DNA of 64,000 nt from Favolaschia claudopus (GCA_037176885.1 JAWWNJ010000180.1:124001-188000); one strand, 5' to 3'; shown: positions 30,727 through 40,800, numbered from the stretch's first letter. Notes: a model not told the origin generated them from the sequence alone. Program-made: numbers and translations.

Positions 30727-32594
30727 TGAAAACGAGAAAGGGCATCAGCAACACCATTCGCAGCAGTGGGAATCCAGACGGAACGAAATGTAAACCCCGC
30801 ACGCGCCGCCAACAACGCAAAGGACCTGAAGAGCTGCTGGGTTGGAGGATGATCAATAGAACCCGAGTTAAGGCAGCTAGCGACAGCAGCATTATCAATA
30901 TGGAAGATAACCTCAAACCCACGCCAGTGTGGGTGCCACAGCTCTGCCGCGCGCAGAACAGCCTGCATCTCCTTCCAGTGGATAGGGAGGCCCATCCGCC
31001 GCTTGGGACAACGTTCTGCAAAGAAGACATCACCCTCAACCCATGTCCCACCAAGGCCAAGCTTGCCACTAGCGTCAGTGTAAACAGCAAGCTCAGGAGG
31101 GGGAGGGGAGATAGTGAAGATGCCATTGAAGGACGGCAGATACTCCATCCACCACAAGAGATCCTTGCGGGCCTCAGATGGAATGCGACGCAAGAGGGTA
31201 TGGGGAAGGGAGGAGATGGAACGCATGAAGTCACGGACTCGCCGTGTGAAGTACCGCCCTATAGGTATGACAGACTGCGCAAAGACAAAGTGACCACAGA
31301 GCCGCTCCAGCTCGTGGAAAGAAGCAGAACCACGCTCCAGACACACTTGTAGCATGCCCAGGAGGCGCTCCAGCTTGTCCTGGGGAAGCCGTGCCTGCAT
31401 CTGTACCGTGTCAAGCTCAATGCCCAAGAACTCGAGACAGTGACAAGGGCCCTCCTCCTTCTTCTCAGAAAGCGAGAAGCCCAGCTCGCGCGTTGTCCGA
31501 CGGAAGTCATCGCGCGCCGCAAGAGCGTAATCAGCCCCCAGAGAGGCAGACGTCACGTTGATCCAGTCATCAAGGTAATGCTGGAGATCGCGCAACGTTG
31601 CATGCTGGTTGGTAAGAATCCAGTGATGAGCCTCTGCAAAGAAATTATAGAGACGAGGGGCAGTGCGCAGGCCAAAGGGAAGGAATATGTCAAGGAAGGT
31701 ACGACCCTTCCAACAGAAGCCCATATACTTCCAATCAGCGGGGTGTATGGGGATATGGCGAAAGGCAGCCTCCAAGTCAGCCTTGTACAGGAAAGCACCA
31801 GGACCAGCAGCACGAATGCGGTCAATAGCCTGAAGCACTGCCTCAAACACCAGCGAACCAAACTCGGCCGGAATGGCGTCATTGACCGAGTGGCCACGGG
31901 GGTAGGAGAGGTGGTGGATGCGACGGCGCTTGGTGGAATACTTCTTGGGGACAGAACCAAGGGGAGCAAGGAAGGCTGTAGCGGCGGCAGGTGTGGCAGA
32001 GACGTCGATGATACGACCGAGGGAAACCTCAAGGTCAATATCAGCGTCAACAGTGTCGGGGTACTCAAGGGCAGAGGGGAGGGGAGGGGGAGCGAAGGAG
32101 GGTGGACGGAGAATATGATTATTAACGACACCAAGATGTACACCGTATTTAATGGCAGCAACGACGGAGTCGGCGAAGAGCCGGTCAGGATAGGAGCGCA
32201 GCGCATCACACCATACATGGGGTCGGAGTTTCACAACGGGCATGGGGAGGAGATGGGGGGTGGTGAGGGGGAAGTGGAGGGTGGTGTTAGGACGGGTAGG
32301 AGGCGGAGGCAAAGGCTCAAGGAGCTTGTTAAGGACCGGCAAAATATGGTCAGTTTTGATATCCAGAATGTAAGGGGGGAGAAAAGAGACTTCCCTCCTC
32401 GCAGAGCGAGGAGAGGATTCAACCTCTCCCCCTCGCTGGCCCGGTACTTGAGGTACGACACCGGGTGGGCTAACCCGGCGCGAAACAAACCGGGCTACAT
32501 TCGGGGATATGGAAAGACGGCTAGGCGCTGCAAGCGCCGAGGAGGGGGCAGGGGGGTGCAAGAAAGACGAGGCCGTCAAAGCTCGTCGCACCAA
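30727..32594 (-). CDS. Reverse transcriptase-RNase H of the Ngaro-like element
   Basis: The minus-strand frame is open to 29796, but recognisable homology ends near 30727, where the recombinase frame takes over. RT motifs: KKYSTKRRRIHHLSYPRGHS (fingers), LYKADLEAAFRHIPIHP (first catalytic Asp), FGLRTAPRLYNFF, HYLDDWI (YLDD in place of YxDD), LEFLGIELDT. RNase H follows: VYTDASGKLGLGGTW, HWKEMQAVL, IFHIDNAAVASCLNSGS and NGVADALSRF, giving D, E, D, D. The N-terminal 150 residues are Pro-rich. No stop or frameshift interrupts the domain. Confidence 0.88.
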
Positions 32595-32615
32595 AGCCCT
32601 GCCCCCAGCGCCACC

Positions 32616-33503
32616 TCAGGGCGCAGCGGCGGAAGGCACAGCCGCGGCACCTGCGAGGGCACAGGAGAAGAGAGGGTGGGCACCTCCGCATCCCCGGCAG
32701 ACATGGCGGCGCGGGCACGAAGGTGCGTCACAACCCACAGTAGCGTTGTTGTATTTGTAGCATACCTGGGTGCGAGCAGCGCTGGCTGGAGCAGGAGAAG
32801 GAGCAGGCAGGGTGGGCGGCATAAGGAGGAGGGGAGTGAGGAGGAGCTTGGTGTGCAGGTGAGAGTCACCCCTGCTCCAGGAGATGGGGTTGAAGAAGGG
32901 GTCACGACTCCGAGCCTGCACAAAAGCAACGTGGTAGTCCAAGACGGACGCCCACGGAAACGCGCGCGCAAAGCCGATGACGTTGGTGAGGTGCGCGTTG
33001 AGGGCCTGGGCAGCAGGGAGGGCGGAGTTCTCATTCTGGAGCACGGCAGAGAAAATTGCCCAGGCTTCGGCGAAAGTAGCAACGTCGGGGACTTCGCGGA
33101 GCAGCGCAGTGGCGCCGGTGACAGTGGGGACCGGGGTAAACACCAGTCCGCCATCAGCGTTGGTGGTGAGGACGAGGGGGATGGGCGGTGGGGCAGAGAC
33201 GGTGGGGAGGAGGCGACCGAGGTGGGTCGGCGGGAACTCGAACTTGCCGATTTGCGTGATGACGTCGGCGGCAAGGTGCGGGTAGAGAACAGAAGTAAGC
33301 AGGGCCGGGTACTTACCATTAGAAGCGGGCGGGAACGCCAAGGGGTCGGCGGGGGCGCCAGTGAGCTGCTCAATAGCAGACGCCGCCGGTCGCTTCGAAA
33401 TCTCGCCGGAGAGATTATTAACAACTCCCGCCAAATCTTCCATCATCTTTTTGAGGTCGTTGAACTGCGAGGCAGTGGGGGCCGTGTCAGTGGTGCCGGT
33501 CAT
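32616..33503 (-). CDS. Gag-like protein of the Ngaro-like element
   Basis: 295 residues from MTGTTDTAPTASQFNDLKKM. A central helical region (LHTHLTN..., AWAIFSAVLQNENSALPAAQ, LDYHVAFVQARSRDPFFNP) is followed by a Cys/His-rich end: CYKYNNATVGCDAPSCPRRH and VCRGCGGAHPLFSC, a nucleocapsid-type zinc cluster. It is the first ORF after A1 and is separated from the RT ORF by about 21 nt. The frame is intact. Confidence 0.75.
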   Translation of the reverse strand: MTGTTDTAPTASQFNDLKKMMEDLAGVVNNLSGEISKRPAASAIEQLTGAPADPLAFPPASNGKYPALLTSVLYPHLAADVITQIGKFEFPPTHLGRLLPTVSAPPPIPLVLTTNADGGLVFTPVPTVTGATALLREVPDVATFAEAWAIFSAVLQNENSALPAAQALNAHLTNVIGFARAFPWASVLDYHVAFVQARSRDPFFNPISWSRGDSHLHTKLLLTPLLLMPPTLPAPSPAPASAARTQVCYKYNNATVGCDAPSCPRRHVCRGCGGAHPLFSCALAGAAAVPSAAAP

Positions 33504-33549
33504 CGTCGACGGGAGCAGTGATGGGAGGTGAGGTGATGATGAAGAAAGA

Positions 33550-33681
33550 ACGACAAAGAAAAACTAAGGAGGAGGAGGGCAGCGAAGGCGGGGAGAAAGC
33601 GAACGTGGTGGGAGGAAGCAAAAAAGATGAGATGACGAGGAGGGGATGACGTGATCTTAGCCAATCCCCTTGGTCTCTCCA
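33550..33681 (-). repeat. Split repeat A1 of the Ngaro-like element
   Basis: Left (5') terminal repeat on the minus strand, preceding the Gag-like ORF; presumably holds the promoter. Confidence 0.9.
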
Positions 33682-33718
33682 TATCAGATTCATTACCCGG
33701 TGATCCCCGACAATGATA

Positions 33719-33983
33719 CTGTAGTATTACGTTCAATTCGTAGGGTCACAGGTCACAGACCCGAAATCCTACGAAAATTTTCGCAAGTCACAGCGTCACA
33801 AAGGGGTCCTACGAAAGGTTCCTCCCTGTGACATGGAATTTGGTGCGATTTCAGGCCTAAAAAGGGGGTAAAAAACGAAAATTTTTCGTAAGTCACAGTG
33901 TCCCAAGGCCCCCTTACGAAAGGGTAAATTCGTAAGGGGTGTCACACCCAAAACCGGCTTACGAATTGAACGTAATACTACAG
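33719..33983. mobile_element. TA-flanked MITE, CTGTAGTATTACGTTCAATT family
   Basis: Inverted ends CTGTAGTATTACGTTCAATT(CGTA) and inverse; TA at 33717-33718 and 33984-33985; 265 bp. Subterminal CTTACGAA/TTCGTAAG and GTCACAG motifs are repeated inside. A left end of the same kind occurs at about 62997. Confidence 0.82.
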
Positions 33984-34070
33984 TATTGTCGCCCCCATCC
34001 CTGAGCAGAAAATATTGATCTGGTCCACTGTCTTCTACAAAAGCCTTGGTACTCTATCAATACAGTCACA

Positions 34071-35126
34071 ATGAGCAGCTCCAGCGACTCCCTCGACAAC
34101 GCTGTGAATGATCAGCCAGTGAAGAATGTTGGACAGTGGCAGAAAAACCTCACTTACTGGCATGCGGATGGTTCCATTGTCATTCGTGTATGTGCGTCGC
34201 TCGTTTAGGAGTTTGGCCTGACGGTCCGTCAGATTCAAGGGGTTTTGTACAAGATTTACATTAGCCTGCTCACCAAATTATCACCCAACATGGGCGAAAT
34301 TCTCGCCATTCCCAGCGCGCCTCGAGAAGAAGGCACCTAGCTATACCCACTTCATCTCGCTGGAGTCGCTGTGCAAGAATTCGAAGATTTCTTGTTATGG
34401 GTGTATAGACTGTGAGCTGGCAGCATCGACTACCATCCCATGAACTTACCTATAGTCAGTGAATGGACACCCATGGCGGAGCCGTCCGAAAAGGAGCGCA
34501 TCCTTACGAACCTTCTCAAAATTGCATCGCTCTGGGAAATTGACGTCGGAAGGCAGTACGCACAGAACCACCTTGAAGCAATCGCACTTCCCCCGTCTCG
34601 CCGTCTTGAACTCGCGAGACAGTTCTCAATTCACGAGTGGGTCTCACCCGCCATTCACGAGATTTTCCACGGAAAACTCGGTGATCTCACTGACGTCGAC
34701 GTCGCACGAATGGGTGTCAAGGTTTATTCTATTGTGGCGAAGGGCATGGAAGTCATGGAAACTGAGTTGAAGCGTACCGCGAATGTTGAGCCACTAATGT
34801 CTACCGATCCTGATTGGCAGTGCACAACCCATTCGGCCTGCATCGCGACTTGGAAGCGCCTCTGGTGGGACAAAATTGGGCGCCAGTTGCTTTGTCCGGA
34901 GAGGGCGCTGAAGACGAAGGATATACAGGCAGAGGTGGAGAAGCTGACGCACAAGGACCTTCACGAGGGGTGCCGTTTGGACATGGTGAGGAAGATCCAG
35001 TACGAGGTCGAGTTCTCCGACCAGCGCCTCATTCAAGGGGTTGTCGAGGCTGTTGTTCGCACCACACAAGTCTTTGAAATTTCTTGGGTGATGTACATAT
35101 ACTCTAGACAAGATGAAAACAAGTAA
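34071..35126 (+). pseudogene. BTB/POZ-domain protein with an in-frame stop
   Basis: Three exons: 34071-34187, 34233-34411 and 34460-35126, introns 45 and 48 nt. Exon 1 gives MSSSSDSLDNAVNDQPVKNV ... LTYWHADGSIVIR; exon 2 IQGVLYKIYISLLTKLSPNM (BTB core: VLY+.H..L...S..F) and LHLAGVAVQEFEDFLLWVYR. Exon 3 is the Agaricomycete BTB C-terminal region (LKIASLWEIDVGRQYAQNHL, LPPSRRLELARQFSIHEWV). The splice joins keep frame throughout, but a TAG at 34338-34340 interrupts the BTB domain between the two exon-2 segments. BTB proteins are usually dimerising adaptors, often for cullin-3 ligases. It could be a recent pseudogene or a sequencing difference. Confidence 0.75.
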
Positions 35127-35751
35127 CCCTGTGCCCTGTGATAATGTGAGTGACGGTGAACCCTGTGTTGGAAATGGGATCGTCGCGCGCGACGTCGCCC
35201 GGTTACCTTACCTACCCCCCTATCCGTTGTATAGCATTTCCCTTATATTCGGCTTGTATTCGTCTATTCCTGTAGTCTTTCGTATCCCCTGCGGGCTCAC
35301 CGCAAGGCCTCTAATACTGTAGCATTATTATAGAAAATACACACCTTCAAAATGCACAGGTTCGCGAACTTACACAACCTCTTCTCTTGCAACGAACATA
35401 CACAGGCTGAAAGCAGAGTTCCATCTTTGCGGCTGGAACCTCGGCCATACCGGCACGTTGACATCCGATTGAACGGTTTGATGGTTATGATGTTTTGATG
35501 TTAAAAAAACCGTATTGGCTGCTGCTCATTGTCCGAGTGCCCTCGGTAGTCACCGGAGACCTAGTTTACGCACCAAGAGGCATTTTTTGTCATCGAATAC
35601 CGAATCTGTCAGTCAAAATTAGCCTTGGCTCGCTTCAATGGCTTTTCGAGGTCTTCCTTCCAGCTGGGTGTATTCAATAGATTTTTCAGTTCAAAGTTGT
35701 TTAATGAATGATCAGTGCTATCAGATCACGATCAATGAACCCTATCTGCGC
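35127..35751. other. 3' region without gene
   Basis: No coding signal. The part 35320-35410 (TACTGTAGCATTATTATAG, then spaced ACACA and GCACAGG motifs) resembles the subterminal repeats of the element at 36643-39988 and may be an isolated end. Confidence 0.4.
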
Positions 35752-36068
35752 TAGTGCTGCCGCGAGGCGAGGTCGAGGTACCTTGAGGTGATGGCCCATC
35801 AACCTTGAACCCACCTTGAGATGACGTCACCTCAGCAGTCCACCTCGAAATTCACTCTCTTCACTTCATTTTCATTCCCTGAGCTGCGAAAAAAGTTCAG
35901 CTAGCCTCCAGTGACCCGCTCATGAGCAAGTATCACGTTTCTCTGGTGCTAACAACTGTTTTTGAGTATTATTTCCGAAAACAGTCTCAAGGCGCCATCG
36001 AACCTCGACTACCATAAATGGCAACAGTTTAAGGCCAAGGTCACCGCCTCCACCTCGCGGCAGCACTA
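35752..36068. mobile_element. hAT-type MITE, TAGTGCTGCCGCGAGG family, complete
   Basis: 317 bp between TAGTGCTGCCGCGAGG and its inverse; flanked by the exact octamer ATCTGCGC (35744-35751, 36069-36076). It is the complete reference for the partial copies at 9031-9302 and 16382-16464. Subterminal GAGGT/ACCTC and CAAGGT/ACCTTG motifs are repeated. Confidence 0.9.
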
Positions 36069-36084
36069 ATCTGCGCACTCAGAT

Positions 36085-36411
36085 TACCGAGTTTGTGCGG
36101 AGCGGCAGCCGCGGCCTATGCCGCTTGACAGGCATGTGGAGCCGGGTCGCTTCGCTTTTGCCAGGTCGCTTGGTTTTTGGGCAAAAATAAGTGAATTTGT
36201 GTGCGTCAAATTTGCTGGGGAGCTATATTGTATCACCAAGAATGTGTGGTCCAGAGGAGGGGGCGATACGGGAGGGTAAGCCTGTGAAATAACACTTTTT
36301 CGAAGCGGCCTGGCTGAGATGACGTATTTTCTTCAAGCGGCCACTCACTGCGAAGCGACCCGGCTCCACATGCCTGTCAAGTGACCCGGGTCGCTCCGCA
36401 CAAACTCGGTA
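36085..36411. mobile_element. TA-flanked MITE, TACCGAGTTTGTGCGGAGCG family
   Basis: Ends TACCGAGTTTGTGCGGAGCG and inverse, with a second inverted block TTGACAGGCATGTGGAGCCG about 30 bp in. It is 327 bp. The GTTTGTGC + AGCGACCCGGGTCGC pattern relates it to the repeats at 47861 and 48376. Confidence 0.75.
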
Positions 36412-36806
36412 ATGTACTCGATAGCGGAACCTGTGTCAAACACGACTATTTCAGCAAAGTGTGGTGTGTTTCTTGACAAAAAACAAAGAGCCCGGGTATT
36501 TCTGTGGTAGAGTCGCTTTCTTCATGCGAACTTGATCACCTGTGCATAGATCTCATAATTATGTCTTGGCTGTGGATAAAATAGGAAAAATGGGGCGAGG
36601 TGTGTAAAAAATAATAATGTTACAGTATTACAGCCTTTGGGGGTAATACCGGGGCATAATTATTGTACATTTTGCGAAAAAAACACACCACTTTCATCGA
36701 AAAAACACACAGCTTGAGAAATGTACAAAAATGGCACAGGTTATGCCGGCGTACGAAAACACACAGGTTGTCGCACCGGAAAAAAAATGCACAGCTTAAC
36801 ATATTA

Positions 36807-37293
36807 GGGTTATTCACACCTCACCTTTTTGGTTCCCTTTTTGCGTCCTTTTTGCTCTCCTTTTTCTCTTCCTTTTTGCCCATTTTGCATTTTAGTCAAA
36901 AAAGCTCTGTAGAACTTGTTTCTTTTTGTAAACTTTGCATTTTTATACCTCTGAATAGAACAGTCAGCATGTACTAGGCAAGGACTGAGGTTAATGAGAG
37001 GAAGCATGAAAAAGGAAGATTAAAATGAGATCAAAAGGGCCCAAAAAGGACACTCTGGGCGGAGCGTTCACACATTCCTTTTTGCGGCTCCTTTTTCACA
37101 CCATTTTTTTTCCAGTTTTGGCCGGATTTGCCCAATTCACTCCGTTTTTTTTGGTAGGTCTTCCCTTTTTAACTATTCAAATTGAAAAGGGAAAAAAAAC
37201 CGGGCAAAAAACGAAGAGAATACCAAAAACAGCGAAAAAGGGAGTGAAAAAGGAAGCGAAAAAGGGGAGGAAAAAGGAATGTGTGAACGACCC
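36807..37293. mobile_element. Tourist/PIF-Harbinger-like MITE with TTA target
   Basis: Ends GGGTTATTCACAC and GTGTGAACGACCC flanked by TTA on both sides (36804-36806, 37294-37296), the 3 bp TWA target typical of PIF/Harbinger. The interior is rich in AAAAAGG/CCTTTTT repeats and has an internal GCGTTCACACATTCC block, so it may be two related units joined. Confidence 0.65.
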
Positions 37294-37296
37294 TTA

Positions 37297-38753
37297 GACC
37301 GGAAAACACACAACTCTGATTCATCTTTTTTTGCACATCACTAGCAAACAAGAGTAAAAATGCACACCTAGGTTCCAGCCAAAAAAAAAAAGCACAGCTC
37401 CAATTCTCGCAAAAATAAACGCATACACCTTCGAGTTCGAACATTTTGTACCACACCTATAATCCCAGTAATACACGGCAGTGGTCGGCATCGATGATCG
37501 CCGGAGTCCAATGCCGACCGTTGGTTTTCAGCGGATTTCAACGGCTGAATTCTGGCCGACCCCAGTCATCGAACTCCAGTGGACTCCCCTGGTTTACACC
37601 AGAATTCAACCTAAAATATGCCACCAATGTCCCTTGAAAGTACTCCTTGCCTACTACCATACTCCATTGAATTTCAGCGGTTCCTGCTCGGCAGCCGACT
37701 TGCTTTCTTCATTGAAAAGAGGCCGAAGCCACCGTCAATCATTGAGATAAAACAACTCAAATTTCTGGCAGCTCACAATGGGTGCCACTGGAAATCAATG
37801 GCGATGAGACGGAATGTCAGGAAAAAATTACTTGTTGAACACTGAGATCGCTACTCGCCGTACTCAACCCCATACTCTCGAGTCTTCACAAGAGTTCTTA
37901 AACAGTGAACCGGACAAAAAGCCGAGAGACAAGGGAAAGGGAATATACCTAGCTCTGACGCAATGTGATAACAACTGAGCAGATGCTTGAATCAGTTGAA
38001 AAGGTTGAAATCCGCTCCTTTCAATCAATTCATCGGATCGAAACAATGCATAGGAATTGCTTCCAGTGAGTACATATCAGAATATCTGGTCAACCATACT
38101 TTCACGGCTTAATATAATAGCACCCAAATCGGAATCCGCCAGTCAAAATCCACCAGCTGCCATTTTCTGAATTGAACCAGAGATCATTATAATATAAGCA
38201 TGCCACTCGAGTTCTGAATTGCTTTGCTATTCAAATTGAAGGATACATACACGAACTTGATTCAAGGTACACCGCCAAAGTGCTGGAATGTTGCTGCTAC
38301 CTGATTAGGAAAGATATCAGCACACCCACCTGGAATGCTCAGCTGGCCACAGGCTCAATTATAGCTGGTGAACCGCTGGATATCAGGCAGCCCCAACATC
38401 TCTGTCTGCCTAGCTATTACCCGCACCTTGGTTGCATATATGATAGATGAATTCAGCGGAAATCTGGCACTAGCAACTCAGTGTCTTGACTCTGGTTATC
38501 AGAGCTGGAATTCCGAGAGCTTTGGATGTCATTCAGTGAGGTTTTGTCGTCGGACCAGTTCAGTGCGCCATGGAATGCAAGAAACACCAAGTCCCCGCTC
38601 CCACACTTCCGGAAACATCAATCAACAGTGATGTGTTGATGCCGATGTAAATTGATCATCATGTTTCGTCAAGTGTTACGGGTGTGACAAATTGAAACAC
38701 CTCTTGAACATTCGTAAATCCGGTCCACGCTACCGAAAAGTTGTTTCATCGCA
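37297..38753. other. No recognised gene
   Basis: Short frames only. Small inverted motifs around TTTCAGCGG and CTGGAATTC recur between 37480 and 38520, but no domain is recognisable. Confidence 0.35.
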
Positions 38754-39342
38754 TTGAACCCGGCTGGTCCCAACCTCCCTTTCCACGGCGTGACCTACGA
38801 CCCCAACGACAATCTCGACCACGACCTTCCTTCGGATTATTCCGAGTCTGAATCATCTGACGATGAGGCTACCTCGTCGAGCGAGGATGAGAACTCGGTG
38901 AGTAGTCTTGCTGCGTCAATGCCTCACTGGTCTTCTTACCCTCTTGCTCATTGCTAGGATGTGACTATGGAGGACGATCTGCAAGAAGAGGGTGGAGGCA
39001 ATACAGTAAGTACTAAGTAGTTCTTTGATCCTGTCGGCTGTACGGTTCTGATATGGTCAACTCGACAAATAGGATACTAAGGGGAAGGGCAAGCAGAAAG
39101 CAGATGTGCGTCGAGTCTCTTTCTTACCCAATATTGTTCGTAGTTAATCTACTTGGCCGGATCCTAAGGGAAAAGGCAAGCAGAAAGCGGAGGTATGTCG
39201 ATTCTCTTTGTCCGTTGTTAACCAAAGATCTGACTATTACAGGATTCCCACTTCGACACCGGCTTTTTTGACGAAGACTTGGCTGCCGGTGTTGAATATG
39301 ACCTGACAGCGGACCCCATTTCGAGAGGCGAGCTCCTGGTCC
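38754..39342 (+). CDS. Acidic protein, partial, with a duplicated exon
   Basis: Exon ending at 38897 (LPFHGVTYDPNDNLDHDLPS ... SSSEDENS), exon 38958-39005 (DVTMEDDLQEEGGGNT), exon 39073-39105 (DTKGKGKQKAD), exon-like 39160-39192 (DPKGKGKQKAE) and exon from 39243 (DSHFDTGFFDEDLAAGVEYD). The two KGKGKQKA exons and their following introns are similar, a tandem exon duplication; the second lacks an AG acceptor. The start is not clear (no ATG at 38754) and the C-terminus is lost after about 39342, though VSVRVDFIEEENARRFLRDG follows at 39430. Function unknown; possibly carried by the 36643-39988 element. Confidence 0.45.
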
Positions 39343-39369
39343 GGTTCGTTCTATCTCTTTTTCTTCTTG

Positions 39370-39403
39370 CTATTATTATTATTATTATTATCATTATTCA
39401 CAA
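39370..39403. repeat. (ATT)n microsatellite
   Basis: TTATTATTATTATTATTATC run of about 33 bp. Confidence 0.9.
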
Positions 39404-39557
39404 GCGGGATAGTATCCCCCAGTCGGAAGTGTCTGTCCGCGTGGACTTCATCGAGGAGGAGAATGCGCGTCGGTTCTTACGTGACGGCATCTTTCTCTAT
39501 GGATCACATTGTCGGGCCACCCCGTATAAAGCTCGGGCTCCAAGCGGATGCTGATAC

Positions 39558-39584
39558 AAAAAAAAAAAAAAAAAAAAAAAAAAA
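39558..39584. repeat. A27 homopolymer
   Basis: Uninterrupted run of A. No upstream retrotransposon end or target duplication was recognised. Confidence 0.9.
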
Positions 39585-40410
39585 CGCGATCACGGGACTG
39601 CCGTAATACTGCGGAGTTGTGCGTTTCTAGGCACGGGCCGGTTTGGGTTGTATCTTTATTTTCGCTCTGTCCGGACCTGTGTCATTTTGTTTTGTTTTAA
39701 GTGAGGGTGTGCTGTTTCTGAGTGAGGTGGTGTACTTTCTCCTTACATGCAATCTCAGCTTGTGCTCTTTTTATTTCGAAGTTGCAAACGAGGGTGAGAG
39801 TTCCCGAGATCAAAATTGAGCTGTGCTGAATTGAGGTTGTGTAATTCTGAGATCTAGCTTGTCCTGAGCGAATTATCTCGTTGATCATGGGAGGGTGGGG
39901 TCCTCCTTTTTCTTACATTGAATGGGTTGTGAGAAAAATCACTCAAACGAGCCAGGTTGTGGTTTAAATAATTATGCCCCAGTATTACAGCCATAACAGC
40001 CATATACAGGAGCTTGCTTCTCTGGATTATCAGATCTTCGGAGATATTATCTCTGTATAGTATTTTCCATCCATTTTCCCTAACTAACCCGGCTTAACAG
40101 ATCATCTTCGACAGGACGGATACGGGACCCGTCTAACCCGTGCGTATACTGGCGGCGGTAAGATTACGGGACGGTTTGATGCCCTAGCTACTTATGGTAG
40201 ATCGCGCAGGTCAGGATTTGGCTGGGTCAGAAGAATTCACACTCTGTCAGTCCCCCAAATCACACGGCACCAGCCAAAGATTTTGAACTCCGTGACAGCG
40301 CTTTGAAGTCTCCCGACCAGTACCAGGCTAACAAACTCTCCATAAAAGTTGTTGCAACGTACAGTAGACAGGGTGATCACGAGCCTAGCTAACAGCCGTC
40401 ACATGAAATT
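39585..40410. other. Right subterminal part of the 3.3 kb element, then unassigned DNA
   Basis: 39680-39960 holds the inverted CACA-type subterminal motifs described for 36643-39988; 39990-40410 shows no gene or repeat that I can support. Confidence 0.4.
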
Positions 40411-40456
40411 ATTTTCTGGACGAGACGAGCTGACGAGCTGAGAATTGAGCGCCCCT
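40411..40456. repeat. Arm of the AGGGGCGCTCAATTCT MITE at an inversion junction
   Basis: Reads ...GACGAGCTGAGAATTGAGCGCCCCT then ATT and the inverted half of the hAT MITE. Same arm as in 13744-13932. Confidence 0.75.
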
Positions 40457-40559
40457 ATTGTTAAATACAGATACGATACGGCTCCAGAATCTGTGATATG
40501 ATATTGGTATAATACGATATGGCAAAAATCGTATTATTATCGTAATATGGACAGCACTA
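40457..40559 (-). mobile_element. Left half of a hAT MITE (TAGTGCTGTCCA), inverted
   Basis: The reverse complement matches the left 100 bp of the copy at 54471-55088 (TAGTGCTGTCCATATTACGA ... CTGTATTTAACAAT). Its outer flank ATCCAATG (40560-40567) is the reverse complement of CATTGGAT beyond the other half. Confidence 0.88.
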
Positions 40560-40800
40560 ATCCAATGGGATCGCCTGTCCCATTTGCACCTGCCCTCTCG
40601 TCAACAACGGCCCCATTCGCTCAGGTCCTATCACAGTGCACGACCTGACAGGCCCATTTTTCATTGTTGGTTGCCGCTACGTTTGCACCACAGGTCACTC
40701 CTATGCCAGCACCGACCGGGCTGTGTTGCACACTCTTCCCGGATGACTCCAGCAGGATTTCCCCGCGCATCTGGAGACGCGCAGTGGGATCATCGTCTCA
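40560..40800 (+). pseudogene. DUF6729-like protein, C-terminal part (inverted segment)
   Basis: Reads GIACPICTCPLVNNGPIRSG, then ITVHDLTGPFFIVGCRYVC, TTGHSYASTDRAVLHTLPG, a TGA stop, and LQQDFPAHLETRSGI in the same frame. Pairs of CxxC/CxxxH, 'GRxxxDL...xxGxRYxC' and 'LP..LQ..FPA.LxxRSGI' fit the DUF6729-type zinc-binding region found in mushroom TE-linked proteins. It continues the minus-strand frame ending at 41554 (FFYWDPLLLISN|GIACP), but lies in the opposite orientation because of a later inversion. Confidence 0.7.

Larger units (their letters stand above)
29363..33681 (-). mobile_element. Ngaro-like tyrosine-recombinase retrotransposon
   Basis: 4.3 kb on the minus strand with the order A1 (33550-33681), Gag-like ORF, RT-RNase H, tyrosine recombinase, B1 (29696-29800), A2 (29557-29688), B2 (29363-29467). 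This A1-ORFs-B1-A2-B2 split direct repeat arrangement is the hallmark of Ngaro elements of the DIRS order, which integrate through a circular DNA using a tyrosine recombinase and leave no target duplication; none is seen. No DDE integrase or protease is present. Confidence 0.9.
36643..39988. mobile_element. 3.3 kb element with GTAATACYGGGGCATAATTA ends
   Basis: GTAATACCGGGGCATAATTA at 36643 is matched inverted at 39967-39988 (one difference). Both subterminal regions (36670-36800 plus 37300-37460, and 39680-39960) contain many spaced CACAGG / CACACC / CACAGC motifs (inverse at the right), as in elements with clustered transposase-binding sites. It includes a Tourist-like MITE and exons of an acidic protein (38754-39342). 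Superfamily not determined. Confidence 0.5.

Noticed and set aside
31440..33521. 693-codon plus-strand reading frame
   Set aside because: It lies antisense to the RT and Gag-like frames of the Ngaro element; the minus strand has the domains. The plus frame is Arg/Gly-rich without homology and is a GC-bias shadow.
39558..39584. Poly-A tail of a retrotransposed copy
   Set aside because: No coding 3' end upstream that matches a spliced gene and no flanking duplication; kept as a homopolymer.
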